A stretch of 64,000 nucleotides of DNA from Tardibacter chloracetimidivorans (GTDB taxonomy: Bacteria > Pseudomonadota > Alphaproteobacteria > Sphingomonadales > Sphingomonadaceae). The stretch lies in assembly GCF_001890385.1 (NCBI RefSeq), contig NZ_CP018221.1:434001-498000 (forward strand), in the 5' to 3' direction. Shown here in pieces: positions 49,927-60,218 of the stretch (position 1 is the first letter of the stretch; each line of letters starts with the position of its first letter). The notes below the pieces were generated by a model. That model ran no database searches, had not been told where the DNA came from, and worked only from the letters and a program-made list of their open reading frames with translations. Both the position numbers and the translations under genes were made by a program.

Positions 49927-52248
49927 CTAACCTTCAATCCGCGAGAAATCCGCAACGGCATGAACCGCCTCGCGGATGCGGCCAAGCAACCGCAGGCGGG
50001 CAGCGCGCACATGCGGCCGCTCATCGTTCACCGTAACCTCATCGAAAAATGCATCGATAGGCGCGCGAAGGCGGGAGAGCGCTGCCATCGCCCGCTCGAA
50101 ATCCTCCGCCTCCACAGCCGCGCGCGCTTCGGTTTCGGCAAGGTCCAGCGCGTCGATCAGCGTGTCCTCGGCGGGTTCGAGCCTGTATTCGCCCGTCTCC
50201 TCGAGGCCGCCCTTCTTCTCCTCGATCTTCAGGATGTTCGCCGCGCGCTTGTATCCGGCGAGCAGATTTGCGCCGTCATCAGTGGCGATAAAGCTCTGAA
50301 GCGCCTTCACCCGCGCCAGCAGCCGGACGAGATCGTCCTCCCCGCCAAGCGCGAACACGGCGTCGATCAGGTCGTGGCGGACACCGGCTTCTCGCTGCTG
50401 CACCTTGAGGCGGTCGGCGAAGAAGTCGACCAACGTTGTTATCGCTTCGAAGTGCGTTTCCAAGATTGGGCTATCATTTATTTCCAAAGCTCGTAGCTCA
50501 ATTAGGTCGTCCAGCTTGCTTTTCGACGGAGTTGTGCCGTAGGCCTCAGCCAGCCCATGATATACCTCCGCAAAAATCGCTTGCCCTTTCTTTTGGCGAG
50601 TTTGCAGATAATATTGATAGCCTGATCCTAGAAGCACATCCTCCAATGAATAACGCAGCCCTCCCTCCATCGTAATTTGGAGGACCGCCAAAGCTGCCCG
50701 CCGTAGGGCAAACGGATCTTTCGAGCCCGTTGGTGGCATCTGTTCGATAAAGAAACCTAGCAACGCATCCAGTTTGTCGGCCAGGCTTACCGCCACGGTC
50801 ACGGGGGCGGTGGGGACTTCATCGCCCTGCCCCACCGGCTTGTAGTGATCGCGGATGGCATCGGCCACTTCGTCCGGCAGACCTTCCGCACGGGCGTAAT
50901 AGCCGCCCATAACGCCTTGAAGTTCCGGAAACTCTCCCACCATGCCGGTGACGAGATCGGCCTTCGCCAGCCGCGCGGCCTGTTCGGCCATGTCGGCGAG
51001 GCGCGCCCTCTCCCCGTCATTCCCGCGAAGGCGGGAATCCATGGACACCGCGTTTTCAGAACCGGAACCGCCGTGTTCATGGCCCCCCGCCTGCGCGGGG
51101 GTGACGGAAGACTGGACAACCCCCTCCTCCACCAGCCAGCGGGCGAGCTTCGCCACCCGCTCCACCTTGTCCGCGACGGTACCCAGCTTTTCGTGAAAGA
51201 CGATCTGGTCCAGCTTGCCGGCGAAATCCGCCAGCTTCGTCTTCCTGTCCTGCTCCCAGAAGAACTTCGCGTCGGCAAGCCGCGCGGCAAGCACCTTCTC
51301 ATTACCCGCGACGATCGCCTTGCCGCCATCCTTTGCATCGATGTTGGCGACACAGATGAAATTGGGTGCGAGCTTTCCGGTGGAAACGTCTATTAAAGCA
51401 AAATATTTCTGATTCACCCGCATGGTGAGCTGGATCACCTCAGGCGGCACCTCCAGAAAGGCCGGATCGAACGACCCGAGCAGCGGCACCGGCCATTCGG
51501 TGAGCCCCGCGTTTTCGGCCAGAAGCCCTTCGTCCGGCACAAGCTCCAGCCCGGCCGCGCTCGCAAGCGCCTCCGCCTTTTCAGCGATGATCCGCCTGCG
51601 CTCGGCCGGATCAAGGATGACATGGCAGGCGCGCAGCTTTGCCGCATAATCGTCGGCCGAGCCGATCGTCACCTGATCGGGATGATGGAAGCGATGGCCC
51701 AGCGTCGTGCTGCCTGCCGGAACACCGTCGATCGCGACATTCACTTCCTCGCCGTCCAGAAGCGCGATCACCGATTTCAGCGGGCGCACCCAGCGCATCG
51801 AAGCGGTGGACTGAGACGCCCGCCCCCAACGCATCGACTTGGGCCAGGGAAATGCGCGGACGATCTCGGGCACGGCTTCGGCAAGCACGTCGGCCGTCCT
51901 GCGGCCCGGCTTTTCGATCACCGCATAAAGGAACCGCCCCTTGGGGTCGTCCCGCTCCTCCAGCTGATCGCGGGTGAGGCCGGTCGATTTGAGGAAGCCG
52001 GCAAGCGCCTGCTCCGGCGCATCGGCACGTGGCCCCCGGCGTTCCTCGCGCACCGCCTCGGTCTCCGTCGGCAGGGCGCGCGCGATCAGCGCAAGACGGC
52101 GCGGCGTCGCATAGGTTTCGACAGCGCCTGCCTTCAGCCCGGCGTCGGCCATCTGCTCGTTGAACAGGCGCGCCAGATCGTCGCATGCCCTCGCCTGCAT
52201 CCGGGCGGGGATTTCCTCGGAGAAAAGTTCAAGCAGGAAGTCAGCCAT
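49927..52248 (-). CDS. glyS: Glycine-tRNA ligase beta subunit, with unusual inserts
   Basis: 773 aa from ATG 52248, overlapping glyQ by 8 nt; the family is usually about 690-700. The N-terminus [15 protein letters not shown] and the [29 protein letters not shown] and [18 protein letters not shown] segments match GlyS. It has an inserted stretch of about 30 residues ([13 protein letters not shown], then [12 protein letters not shown]) that is the translation of a REP-like pair. A lower-GC part lies at about 50440-50760. The beta subunit binds tRNA-Gly and edits. Confidence 0.93.
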   Translation of the reverse strand: MADFLLELFSEEIPARMQARACDDLARLFNEQMADAGLKAGAVETYATPRRLALIARALPTETEAVREERRGPRADAPEQALAGFLKSTGLTRDQLEERDDPKGRFLYAVIEKPGRRTADVLAEAVPEIVRAFPWPKSMRWGRASQSTASMRWVRPLKSVIALLDGEEVNVAIDGVPAGSTTLGHRFHHPDQVTIGSADDYAAKLRACHVILDPAERRRIIAEKAEALASAAGLELVPDEGLLAENAGLTEWPVPLLGSFDPAFLEVPPEVIQLTMRVNQKYFALIDVSTGKLAPNFICVANIDAKDGGKAIVAGNEKVLAARLADAKFFWEQDRKTKLADFAGKLDQIVFHEKLGTVADKVERVAKLARWLVEEGVVQSSVTPAQAGGHEHGGSGSENAVSMDSRLRGNDGERARLADMAEQAARLAKADLVTGMVGEFPELQGVMGGYYARAEGLPDEVADAIRDHYKPVGQGDEVPTAPVTVAVSLADKLDALLGFFIEQMPPTGSKDPFALRRAALAVLQITMEGGLRYSLEDVLLGSGYQYYLQTRQKKGQAIFAEVYHGLAEAYGTTPSKSKLDDLIELRALEINDSPILETHFEAITTLVDFFADRLKVQQREAGVRHDLIDAVFALGGEDDLVRLLARVKALQSFIATDDGANLLAGYKRAANILKIEEKKGGLEETGEYRLEPAEDTLIDALDLAETEARAAVEAEDFERAMAALSRLRAPIDAFFDEVTVNDERPHVRAARLRLLGRIREAVHAVADFSRIEG
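51014..51107. repeat. Inverted pair of REP-like palindromes inside glyS
   Basis: Two 33-nt elements, 51014-51046 and 51075-51107, in opposite orientation and identical at 26 of 33 positions. Each holds a GC hairpin: ATTCCCGC/GCGGGAAT at 51019-51038 and CCCCCGC/GCGGGGG at 51084-51101. The 28-nt spacer has no repeat. Both lie in frame within glyS. Confidence 0.8.
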
Positions 52249-53125
52249 TGGCGACATCCTTCCACCCGTTCTTTTCCATCCAGCCTTCGCAGCAGCCCTT
52301 CGCCAACTCCCGCACGCGGGCGATATAGGCCTGACGCTCTGCGACCGAGATCACCCCCCGCGCGTTCAGCAGGTTGAACAGATGGCTCGCCTTGATCGCA
52401 TGGTCATAGGCCGGAAGCGGCAGCTTTGCCGTCAGCAGTTCCTTGCACTGCTCCTGCGCTTCCCTGAACTGGTCGAACAGGAAATCGGTCTTCGCATGCT
52501 CGAAATTATAGGCGGAGAACTGGCGCTCGCTTTCAAGAAAGACATCGCCATAGCTGACGCCTTCATTGTTGAACTTGAGGTCGTACACCCGGTCCACGCC
52601 CTGGATATACATGGCCAGCCGTTCCAGCCCGTAGGTGATCTCGCCCGCAACAGGCGTGCAATCGAACCCGCCGACCTGCTGGAAATAGGTGAACTGCGTC
52701 ACCTCCATGCCGTCGCACCAGACTTCCCAGCCAAGGCCCCATGCGCCAAGCGTCGGGCTTTCCCAGTCGTCTTCCACAAAGCGGATGTCGTGATTGGCGG
52801 TGTCGATGCCGATCGCCCGCAACGAACCCAGATACAGGTCCTGAATGTCGGGCGGGCTTGGCTTCAATATCACCTGAAACTGGTAATAATGCTGGAGCCG
52901 GTTGGGGTTTTCGCCATAGCGCCCGTCGGACGGGCGGCGCGACGGCTGGACATAGGCGGCCTTCCAGTGGTTCGGTCCAAGCGCGCGCAGGGTGGTCGCC
53001 GGGTGGAAGGTGCCCGCCCCCATTTCAAGGTCATAGGGTTGCAGGATCACGCAGCCCCGCTCGCTCCAGTAATGCTGAAGCGTGAGGATCAGATCCTGAA
53101 AACTAAGCGGTTGAGGGTCGCTCAA
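52241..53125 (-). CDS. glyQ: Glycine-tRNA ligase alpha subunit
   Basis: 294 aa from TTG 53125 with AAGGAC 6 nt upstream; a longer open frame continues upstream only as antisense of the plus-strand TraB-like gene. Class II catalytic core: [35 protein letters not shown], and [19 protein letters not shown] (shown in part). Aminoacylates tRNA-Gly with GlyS in a tetramer. First in glyQ-glyS. Confidence 0.95.
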   Translation of the reverse strand: MSDPQPLSFQDLILTLQHYWSERGCVILQPYDLEMGAGTFHPATTLRALGPNHWKAAYVQPSRRPSDGRYGENPNRLQHYYQFQVILKPSPPDIQDLYLGSLRAIGIDTANHDIRFVEDDWESPTLGAWGLGWEVWCDGMEVTQFTYFQQVGGFDCTPVAGEITYGLERLAMYIQGVDRVYDLKFNNEGVSYGDVFLESERQFSAYNFEHAKTDFLFDQFREAQEQCKELLTAKLPLPAYDHAIKASHLFNLLNARGVISVAERQAYIARVRELAKGCCEGWMEKNGWKDVANG

Positions 53126-53278
53126 CGCAATGTCCTTCGCGCGTGCAAAACTGAACGCGGGCGTTAGCGGTTCGGTAGCCCGCTGGTCAAGCAAGGATAG
53201 CTGCACCGCCGCCGCCGCCGTGCAGCGAGGCAGGCGGAAATGATTTGGCGCGGGCGCGCAATGGGCTAGATACCTGCC

Positions 53279-54166
53279 ATGTTCAGGAAAACGATCGGCT
53301 CCCTCCTCCTCGCCCTTGCCGCTCTTGTGCCCACCGCCGCCTGCGCGCGCGCGCCGGAGGCACGACCCGCGCTGTGGAAGCTGGCGGACGAGGACACCAC
53401 CATCTATCTGTTCGGCACCGTCCATGCGCTGCCTAGGGAACTTGCCTGGAATACGGGCGCGGTTCGCGATGCGTTCGATTCCGCCGGAACGCTGGTGGTG
53501 GAAGTCGCGGATGACAAGGACGCGGCGTCGCTCGCCCCCATGCTGAAGCTGGGACTCGCCGAGCCGGGCAGCGTGACGCCGCTGAGTGAGCGCGTTCCCG
53601 AAAAAGAGCGTGAGGCGCTGAAAGCCCTCATCGCGCGCACGCCCTTCCCGCCACAGGCGATGGACAGGTTCGAAACATGGCTCGCCGCCCTTTTCCTCGT
53701 CGCGCCGACGCTTGCCGACGCAGGGCTGGACCCGGCGACGGGCGCGGATCGCGTGCTGATGGCCTCCGCGCAAAAGCGCGGCATCGCTGTCGTAGGCCTT
53801 GAGACGACCGAGGAGCAGCTCGGCTATTTCGACAAGCTGCCCGAAGCCGATCAACGCTCCCTCCTTTCCGCCGTGATCGAGGAAGAAGGGTCGATGAAGA
53901 AGCAATTCCAGCAATTGATCGCCGCCTGGGCGCGGGGCGACGTGGCTGCGCTGGAAGAACTCGCCGATGATGAATTGAAGGCGAACCCCAATGTCCGCAA
54001 AGTGCTCCTGACGAGCCGCAACGCCCGCTGGGCGGACTGGATCGCCGAGCGGATGGATACGCCCGGAACCGTGTTCGTCGCGGTTGGGGCCGGGCATCTG
54101 GCGGGCGACGATTCCGTCCAGCACATGCTCGGCCTCAAAAAGCTGGACGTTGAACGGGTGCAATAA
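53279..54166 (+). CDS. TraB/GumN family protein
   Basis: 295 aa with an N-terminal signal peptide ([18 protein letters not shown]). The family pattern [10 protein letters not shown] and, near the end, [12 protein letters not shown] supply the two paired His-motifs, thought to bind a metal in a protease-like fold. Probably periplasmic. Divergent from glyQ. Substrate unknown. Confidence 0.85.
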   Translation: MFRKTIGSLLLALAALVPTAACARAPEARPALWKLADEDTTIYLFGTVHALPRELAWNTGAVRDAFDSAGTLVVEVADDKDAASLAPMLKLGLAEPGSVTPLSERVPEKEREALKALIARTPFPPQAMDRFETWLAALFLVAPTLADAGLDPATGADRVLMASAQKRGIAVVGLETTEEQLGYFDKLPEADQRSLLSAVIEEEGSMKKQFQQLIAAWARGDVAALEELADDELKANPNVRKVLLTSRNARWADWIAERMDTPGTVFVAVGAGHLAGDDSVQHMLGLKKLDVERVQ

Positions 54167-54284
54167 CCCGGCGAGCCTTGCTTTCCCGGCAGCCCTCCGC
54201 TACACGCGCGCATCCTTTTTCATGGTCATCCCTGGAGGCGTGGAAAGGGCGAATGTTTAACCCAAGCGATTTTGGAGAAATGCG

Positions 54285-54914
54285 ATGAGCGATGCGCTGA
54301 CGCTGACGGCCGAGACGCGCGACCGGGCTGGCAAGGGAGCCTCCCGTGCACTGCGTCGTGAAGGCCGCGTACCCGCCGTGATCTATGGCAACAACGAGGA
54401 GCCGCAGGGCATCCACGTTGAGGAAAAAGTGCTGATGAGGGCGCTGAACACCGGCCACTTCATGAACACGGTGGTGATGATCGATGTCGGCGGCTCATCC
54501 GTCCGCACCCTGCCCAAGGACGTGCAGTTCCACCCGGTGAGCGATCGCCCGCTTCACGTGGATTTCCTGCGCATCAGCGAGCATGCGACCATCCATGTCA
54601 ACATCCCGGTCCGTTTCGTCGATGAAGAGACCTCGCCCGGCATCAAGCGCGGCGGCGTGCTCAACATCGTCCGTCACGACCTCGACCTGGTCGTCGACGC
54701 GGCGAACATTCCGGAAGAAGTCGTGATTTCGCTGGCCGGCCTCGATGTCGGCGCGTCGATCCACATTTCCAATGTGACGCTGCCGCAGGGCGCGGAAAGC
54801 GGCATCACCGACCGCGACTTCACCATCGCGACGATCGTCGCGCCTTCGGCGCTGAAGTCGAGCGAAGGCGAGGAAGCCGCCGCCGGCGAGGAAGCCGCCG
54901 AAGGCGAAGCCTGA
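54285..54914 (+). CDS. rplY: 50S ribosomal protein L25 (CTC form)
   Basis: 209 aa. L25 domain at about 5-95 ([20 protein letters not shown]) binds 5S rRNA; the CTC extension follows ([19 protein letters not shown]). The last 25 residues are acidic Glu/Ala. First of rplY-pth-ychF. A terminator stands after it. Confidence 0.95.
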   Translation: MSDALTLTAETRDRAGKGASRALRREGRVPAVIYGNNEEPQGIHVEEKVLMRALNTGHFMNTVVMIDVGGSSVRTLPKDVQFHPVSDRPLHVDFLRISEHATIHVNIPVRFVDEETSPGIKRGGVLNIVRHDLDLVVDAANIPEEVVISLAGLDVGASIHISNVTLPQGAESGITDRDFTIATIVAPSALKSSEGEEAAAGEEAAEGEA

Positions 54915-54921
54915 CGGATCC

Positions 54922-54946
54922 GGCCCCGAAGCACGTCTTCGGGGCC
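54922..54946 (+). terminator. Terminator/attenuator between rplY and pth
   Basis: 10-bp stem GGCCCCGAAG/CTTCGGGGCC with a 5-nt loop, followed by ATTTCCTTT. It lies 8 nt past the rplY stop and would separate abundant rplY transcript from pth. Confidence 0.75.
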
Positions 54947-54957
54947 ATTTCCTTTCC

Positions 54958-55536
54958 ATGCAGCTTTGGGTCGGCCTTGGTAATCCGGGCGCGCAATATG
55001 CGCTCAACCGGCACAATGTCGGCTTCATGGCCGTGGACGCCATCGCCGAGGTTCACGGCTTCGATCCGTGGCGCAGCCGCTTTCAGGGCTGGACGAGCGA
55101 GGGCCGCCTCGGCGCTCACAAGATCCTGCTGCTGAAGCCGTCCACCTATATGAACGAAAGCGGACGCTCGGTGGGCGAGGCCATGCGCTTCTTCAAGCTG
55201 GAGCCGGGCGATGTCACCGCCTTTCACGACGAGCTGGACCTCGCGCCCTTCCGCGTGAAGGTGAAGACCGGCGGCGGCACGGCGGGACACAATGGGCTGA
55301 AATCGACGGGCGCGCACATCGGCAATGATTTCCGCCGGGTGCGGATCGGCATCGGCCATCCGGGCCACAAGGATCGCGTCAGCCCCTATGTGCTGGGCAA
55401 TTACGCCAAGGCCGAGATCGATCCGCTGGCCGACATGCTGGGGGCAATCGCGGCCGAAGCGCCGTTGCTGGCGGCGGGCGACGACGCCCGCTTCATGAAC
55501 GAGATTGCGCGCCGGCTGGCGGCGCCGGGAGACTGA
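54958..55536 (+). CDS. pth: Peptidyl-tRNA hydrolase
   Basis: 192 aa. Signature GLGNPGAQYALNRHNVGF at the start with catalytic His, LLKPSTYMNESG near 60, and GGGTAGHNGLKS near 107. It recycles peptidyl-tRNA released from stalled ribosomes. Located between rplY and ychF. Confidence 0.96.
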   Translation: MQLWVGLGNPGAQYALNRHNVGFMAVDAIAEVHGFDPWRSRFQGWTSEGRLGAHKILLLKPSTYMNESGRSVGEAMRFFKLEPGDVTAFHDELDLAPFRVKVKTGGGTAGHNGLKSTGAHIGNDFRRVRIGIGHPGHKDRVSPYVLGNYAKAEIDPLADMLGAIAAEAPLLAAGDDARFMNEIARRLAAPGD

Positions 55537-55537
55537 G

Positions 55538-56638
55538 ATGGGTTTTCGCTGCGGCATCGTGGGCCTGCCCAATGTGGGCAAATCGACGCTTTTCAACGCG
55601 CTGACGGAGACGGCGGCGGCGCAGGCGGCGAATTATCCATTCTGCACGATCGAACCCAATGTCGGCCAGGTCGCCGTGCCCGATCCCCGGCTTTACGAGA
55701 TCGCGAAGATCGGCGGTTCGGCCAAGATCATCGAGACACAGCTTGGCTTTGTGGACATTGCCGGCCTGGTGCGGGGCGCTTCCAAGGGCGAAGGGCTGGG
55801 CAACCAGTTCCTCGCCAATATCCGCGAAGTGGACGCCATCGTTCATGTACTGCGGTGCTTCGAGGATGGCGACGTGACCCATGTCGAGGGCCGCGTCGAT
55901 CCCATCGCCGATGCCGAGACGGTAGAGACCGAACTGATGCTCGCCGACCTCGACAGCCTTGAGAAGCGCGTCCCGAACCTCTTCAAAAAGGGCCAGCAGG
56001 GCGACAAGGAGGCAAAGGCTGCGGCGTCGGTGCTCGGCCAGGCGCTTGACCTGCTCCGGGAGGGAAAGCCCGCCCGCCTCACCCGGCCAAAGGACGATGA
56101 GGAAGCCCGGCTGTTCGCCCAGGCGCAACTCCTCACCTCAAAGCCCGTGCTCTACGTCTGCAATGTCGAGGAAGCGTCCGCCGCTTCGGGCAACGCACAC
56201 AGCGCGCGCGTGTTCGATAAGGCAGGGGCGGAAGGCGCAAAGGCTGTCGTCATTTCCGCCGCCATAGAGGCCGAGATCGTGCAGATGGACGCGGCGGACC
56301 GGCCGGAGTTCCTTGCCGAACTGGGCCTGTCGGAAACCGGCCTCGCCCGCATTATCCGCGCGGGCTATGAATTGCTGGATCTGATCACCTTCTTCACCGT
56401 CGGCCCCAAGGAAGCGCGCGCCTGGACGGTGGAAAAAGGCGCAAGGGCGCCGCAGGCGGCCGGCGCCATCCACACCGATTTCGAGCGCGGCTTCATCCGG
56501 GCGGAAACCATGTCCTATCAGGATTATGTGACGCTGGGCGGAGAAGCGGCCGCGCGTGACGCCGGGCGGCTTCGCTCGGAGGGCAAGGACTATGTCGTCC
56601 ATGACGGCGACATCATGCTATTCCGGTTCAACGTATAG
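55538..56638 (+). CDS. ychF: Ribosome-binding ATPase YchF
   Basis: 366 aa from ATG 55538, 1 nt past pth. P-loop [11 protein letters not shown] near residue 8-18, the G2-G3 region [20 protein letters not shown], and CNVEE in place of NKxD, typical for YchF (ATP preference). C-terminal TGS domain ([14 protein letters not shown]). Binds ribosomes; linked to stress responses. Confidence 0.96.
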   Translation: MGFRCGIVGLPNVGKSTLFNALTETAAAQAANYPFCTIEPNVGQVAVPDPRLYEIAKIGGSAKIIETQLGFVDIAGLVRGASKGEGLGNQFLANIREVDAIVHVLRCFEDGDVTHVEGRVDPIADAETVETELMLADLDSLEKRVPNLFKKGQQGDKEAKAAASVLGQALDLLREGKPARLTRPKDDEEARLFAQAQLLTSKPVLYVCNVEEASAASGNAHSARVFDKAGAEGAKAVVISAAIEAEIVQMDAADRPEFLAELGLSETGLARIIRAGYELLDLITFFTVGPKEARAWTVEKGARAPQAAGAIHTDFERGFIRAETMSYQDYVTLGGEAAARDAGRLRSEGKDYVVHDGDIMLFRFNV

Positions 56639-56674
56639 AGCGGCCGCCGTTCGTCAGGACGGTCTCAGCCGTCC

Positions 56675-57367
56675 CTAATCCGCGTCGAGCGCATATCCCG
56701 CCGACCGGACGGTACGGATCACGTCCGCCCCGCCATTGTCGTTGATCGCCTTGCGCAGGCGGCGGATGTGCACATCCACGGTGCGAAGCTCTATGTCGGT
56801 GTCCTGCCCCCACACGGCGTCGAGCAGCCGCTCGCGCGAGAAGACGCGGCCGGGGTGTTCCAGGAAATGGCGGAGCAGGCGAAACTCTGTCGGCCCCAGG
56901 GGAACCGCCTTTCCGCCCCTGCGGACGCGGTGCGCGGCCGTATCCATTTCGATATCGGCATAGCTCAGGCTGCCGCCCGCAAGCGCGGGACGCACGCGGC
57001 GAAGCACGGCCGAGACGCGCGCTGCAAGCTCGCGCGGGGAAAAGGGCTTGGTGATATAATCGTCCGCGCCCGTCTCCAGGCCACGGATTCGATCTTCTTC
57101 CTCGACCCGCGCCGTCAGCATGATGATCGGCACATTGGCAGTTTCCGGCAAGCGGCGCAGCCTTCGGCAGACCTCTATGCCGGACAGGCTCTCGATCATC
57201 CAGTCAAGCACCACCAGATCGGGAGGCGTTTCCCGCGCAAGCAGCAGCGCCTCCTCCCCGTCGGGCGTGGTCTCGACCTCGAAGTCCTCGCGCTCCAGAT
57301 TGTAGCGCACCAGCTCGGCGAGATTGGGATCATCCTCGACAAGGAGGATGCGGGGACGTGCGGCCAT
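56675..57367 (-). CDS. phoB: Phosphate regulon response regulator PhoB
   Basis: 230 aa. Receiver domain with acidic pocket at residues 11-13, phosphorylation at Asp55 (LVVLDWMI) and Lys near 105 (TKPFSPREL). The winged-helix output domain is near 130-228 (GPTEFRLLRHFLEHPGRVFS). Phosphorylated PhoB binds the Pho box upstream of pstS. Last gene of the pst operon. Confidence 0.95.
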   Translation of the reverse strand: MAARPRILLVEDDPNLAELVRYNLEREDFEVETTPDGEEALLLARETPPDLVVLDWMIESLSGIEVCRRLRRLPETANVPIIMLTARVEEEDRIRGLETGADDYITKPFSPRELAARVSAVLRRVRPALAGGSLSYADIEMDTAAHRVRRGGKAVPLGPTEFRLLRHFLEHPGRVFSRERLLDAVWGQDTDIELRTVDVHIRRLRKAINDNGGADVIRTVRSAGYALDAD

Positions 57368-57374
57368 GGCCGGA

Positions 57375-58085
57375 TTATCCCGCCTTCACCGGGGTGATCG
57401 AGTCCCCGCCCTTTTCACGTTCGTCCAGATAGACGCCCGTCGCGCTGTAATAGACCATCTCGGCGACGTTGGTGGCGTGATCGCCGATCCGCTCCAGATT
57501 CTTGGCGATGAACAGAAGGTGGGCCGACGCGGTGATGTTGTTCGGATTTTCCATCATATAGGTCAGCAGCGTGCGGAACAGGCTGTTGTAGAAATCGTCC
57601 ACCGTCTTGTCGCGTTCGCGGACCCGCGCGGCCAGTTCAGCGTCGCGGGCGACGAAGGCGTCGAGCGCCGATTTCACCATCTGCGCCACGACCCGGGCCA
57701 TTTCCGGCACGATCGTCATCGGCGCGATGGGATTGGATTCGGCGAAGATCGCGACACGCTTCGCGATGTTCTTGGCATAGTCGCCGATCCGCTCGATGAC
57801 GCCCGCCGTCTTCAGCGCGGCGACGACTTCGCGAAGATCGTCCGCCATCGGCGCGCGCAGCGCGATGAGCCGCACCGCCAGACGTTCCACATCGACTTCG
57901 ATCTGGTCGATCTTCTTGTCGCCCTCGATCACGCGAAGCGCGAGGTCGGTGTCCTTGCGGGCAAGGGCTTGCACCGCATCGGCGATCGCGGCTTCCGCTA
58001 GGCCGCCCATCTGGCTGATGAGCGCCCGCAGTTCGTCGAGATCGTCGTCGAATGCCTTGACTGTATGTCCGGTCGTGGTGGCCAT
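57375..58085 (-). CDS. phoU: Phosphate transport regulator PhoU
   Basis: 236 aa from ATG 58085. Two PhoU helical repeats, with the metal-binding type ERIGDYAKNIAKR near 100 and ERIGDHATNVAEM near 205. Represses phosphate signalling in complex with Pst and PhoR. Lies between pstB and phoB. Confidence 0.95.
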   Translation of the reverse strand: MATTTGHTVKAFDDDLDELRALISQMGGLAEAAIADAVQALARKDTDLALRVIEGDKKIDQIEVDVERLAVRLIALRAPMADDLREVVAALKTAGVIERIGDYAKNIAKRVAIFAESNPIAPMTIVPEMARVVAQMVKSALDAFVARDAELAARVRERDKTVDDFYNSLFRTLLTYMMENPNNITASAHLLFIAKNLERIGDHATNVAEMVYYSATGVYLDEREKGGDSITPVKAG

Positions 58086-58101
58086 GAACCTTCCTCCACA
58101 C

Positions 58102-58914
58102 TCAGCCGTAGCGGCCGGTGATGTAATCCTTGGTACGGGTTTCGCGCGGGTTGGTGAAGATTTCCGACGTGTCGCCATATTCGACCAGATTGCCGAGATG
58201 GAAAAACGCCGTCTTCTGGCTGACGCGCGCAGCCTGCTGCATATTGTGGGTGACGATCACGATCGCATAGCGCCCGCGCAATTCGTGGATCAGTTCCTCG
58301 ATCTTGGCGGTGGCGATCGGGTCCAGCGCCGAGCATGGCTCGTCCATCAGGATTACCTCGGGATCGACCGCGATGGCGCGGGCGATGCAAAGGCGCTGCT
58401 GCTGGCCGCCCGAAAGCGCGGTCCCGCTGTCAAGCAGGCGATCCTTCACCTCTTCCCACAGACCGGCGCGCCGCAGCGACTTTTCGACCATGCGGTCCAG
58501 ATCCGCCTTGGTGGACGCAAGGCCATGGATGCGCGGCCCATAGGCGACGTTCTCATAGATCGACTTCGGGAACGGGTTGGGCTTCTGGAACACCATGCCC
58601 ACACGGGCGCGAAGCTGCACCACGTCCATGCTGGACCCGTAGATATCCTCGCCGTCCAGCGTGATGTCGCCTTCGACACGCGCGCTTTCAACGGTGTCGT
58701 TCATCCGGTTCAGCGTCCGCAGGAAGGTGGACTTGCCACATCCCGACGGACCGATGAAAGCGGTCACATGGTCCTGATCGACGTCGATCGAGACATCCTT
58801 GATCGCCTGCTTGTCGCCATAGAAGACGTTGACGTTGCGGGCGGTCATCTTCAGCGGGGACGTACCACCCGCCGTGCGATGCGCGGGGGCATCCATTGTC
58901 AATTGCTCGCTCAC
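58102..58914 (-). CDS. pstB: Phosphate ABC transporter ATPase PstB
   Basis: 270 aa. Walker [10 protein letters not shown] at residues 55-63, signature LSGGQQQR near 168, Walker [14 protein letters not shown]. Energises phosphate uptake through PstC-PstA. Overlaps pstA by ATGA. Confidence 0.97.
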   Translation of the reverse strand: MSEQLTMDAPAHRTAGGTSPLKMTARNVNVFYGDKQAIKDVSIDVDQDHVTAFIGPSGCGKSTFLRTLNRMNDTVESARVEGDITLDGEDIYGSSMDVVQLRARVGMVFQKPNPFPKSIYENVAYGPRIHGLASTKADLDRMVEKSLRRAGLWEEVKDRLLDSGTALSGGQQQRLCIARAIAVDPEVILMDEPCSALDPIATAKIEELIHELRGRYAIVIVTHNMQQAARVSQKTAFFHLGNLVEYGDTSEIFTNPRETRTKDYITGRYG

Positions 58915-60218
58915 CAGCGCCTCTCGAATTTGTTGCGGAGATAGATGGCCAGGCCGTTCATCGCGAGCAGGAAGACCAGCAGCACAATGATTGCGGCAGA
59001 GGTTTTCTCGACGAACCCGCGGCTTACCTCGTCGGACCAGAGAAAGATCTGGACGGGCAGCACGGTTGCCGGTTCGGTGATTCCGGTCGGCGGCGCGGAT
59101 ATGAAGGCGCGCATGCCGATCATCAGCAGCGGCGCGGTTTCGCCAAGCGCGCGGGCCATGCCGATGATCGTGCCGGTCAATATGCCCGGCAGAGCCAGCG
59201 GAAGGACGTGATGGAACACGACCTGCACCGGCGATGCGCCAACGCCCAGCGCGGCGTCGCGAATGGACGGCGGCACCGATTTGATGGCGTTGCGCCCCGC
59301 GATGACGATGACCGGCAGCGTCATCAGGGCCAGCGTGAGGCCGCCCACGAGCGGGGCCGATCGCGGCATGTGCATGAAGTTGAGGAACACGGCCAGGCCG
59401 AGCAGGCCGAAGATGATCGAAGGCACCGCCGCCAGATTGTTGATCGAAACCTCGATCATGTCGGTCCAGCGATTCCTCGGGGCATATTCCTCAAGATAAA
59501 GCGCCGACAGCACACCGACGGGGAAGCTGATCAGTAGGGTCACGAACATCGTGATCAGCGATCCCTTGAACGCGCCCCAGATGCCCGCCAGGGTCGGATC
59601 GGTGGAATCAGCGCCCGTCAGGAAGGTCCAGTTGAAGGCGACGCGGACCTGGTCCTGCGCCATCAGCCGCTGATAGGAGGCAGCGGCTTCGGGCGCGGCG
59701 GATTCGGGCATCTTGCCCTTGGCGATGAGATCCAGATTGCTTTCGGCCGACAGCCACATGGTGGTCGTCTTGCCGAGCAGCGACGGATCATCCTCCAGCA
59801 TGTTGCGGACGCGCACCCATGCGCCTTCCGACAGCAGGCGGATGCCCTTGTCGCCATAGGCTTGGGTCGCGCCACGGACCACCGCGCCCTGAATGTCGGC
59901 CGCGGCGAGGGCAGCGTCCGCTTCAGGCCCCTGCAACTGGGCCTTGGTCAGCATCAGCTCCCCGCTGTCCAGCGTCACCGGGACGGCGATCTCCGCCTGC
60001 TGGAAGCCGGACGCGCCCTTCGACAGCATGTCGAACAGAAGGAACGCGAGGAACAGCACCGACAGGCTTACCGCAAGGAACCCCGTCGTCCGGAAGATCC
60101 GCTCGGACCGGTAACGGCGGCGAACACGTGACCGCATCGCGTCGCTCGACCAGTCGGTCGGCTTGCGGTCGGCGGCGACGATGTCCGAGGGCACGTTCAG
60201 ACTTGCCACTTTACTCAT
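58911..60218 (-). CDS. pstA: Phosphate ABC transporter permease PstA
   Basis: 435 aa, longer than the ~300 typical because of a large loop after the first membrane segment (residues about 65-200). The BPD permease domain with EAA-type [20 protein letters not shown] is at about 310-330. Pairs with PstC in the inner membrane. Overlaps pstC. Confidence 0.94.
   Translation of the reverse strand: MSKVASLNVPSDIVAADRKPTDWSSDAMRSRVRRRYRSERIFRTTGFLAVSLSVLFLAFLLFDMLSKGASGFQQAEIAVPVTLDSGELMLTKAQLQGPEADAALAAADIQGAVVRGATQAYGDKGIRLLSEGAWVRVRNMLEDDPSLLGKTTTMWLSAESNLDLIAKGKMPESAAPEAAASYQRLMAQDQVRVAFNWTFLTGADSTDPTLAGIWGAFKGSLITMFVTLLISFPVGVLSALYLEEYAPRNRWTDMIEVSINNLAAVPSIIFGLLGLAVFLNFMHMPRSAPLVGGLTLALMTLPVIVIAGRNAIKSVPPSIRDAALGVGASPVQVVFHHVLPLALPGILTGTIIGMARALGETAPLLMIGMRAFISAPPTGITEPATVLPVQIFLWSDEVSRGFVEKTSAAIIVLLVFLLAMNGLAIYLRNKFERRW

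Noticed and set aside
53126-54163. N-terminal extension of glyQ
   Set aside because: The in-frame extension is antisense to the TraB/GumN gene; the TTG at 53125 with AAGGAC gives the normal GlyQ length.
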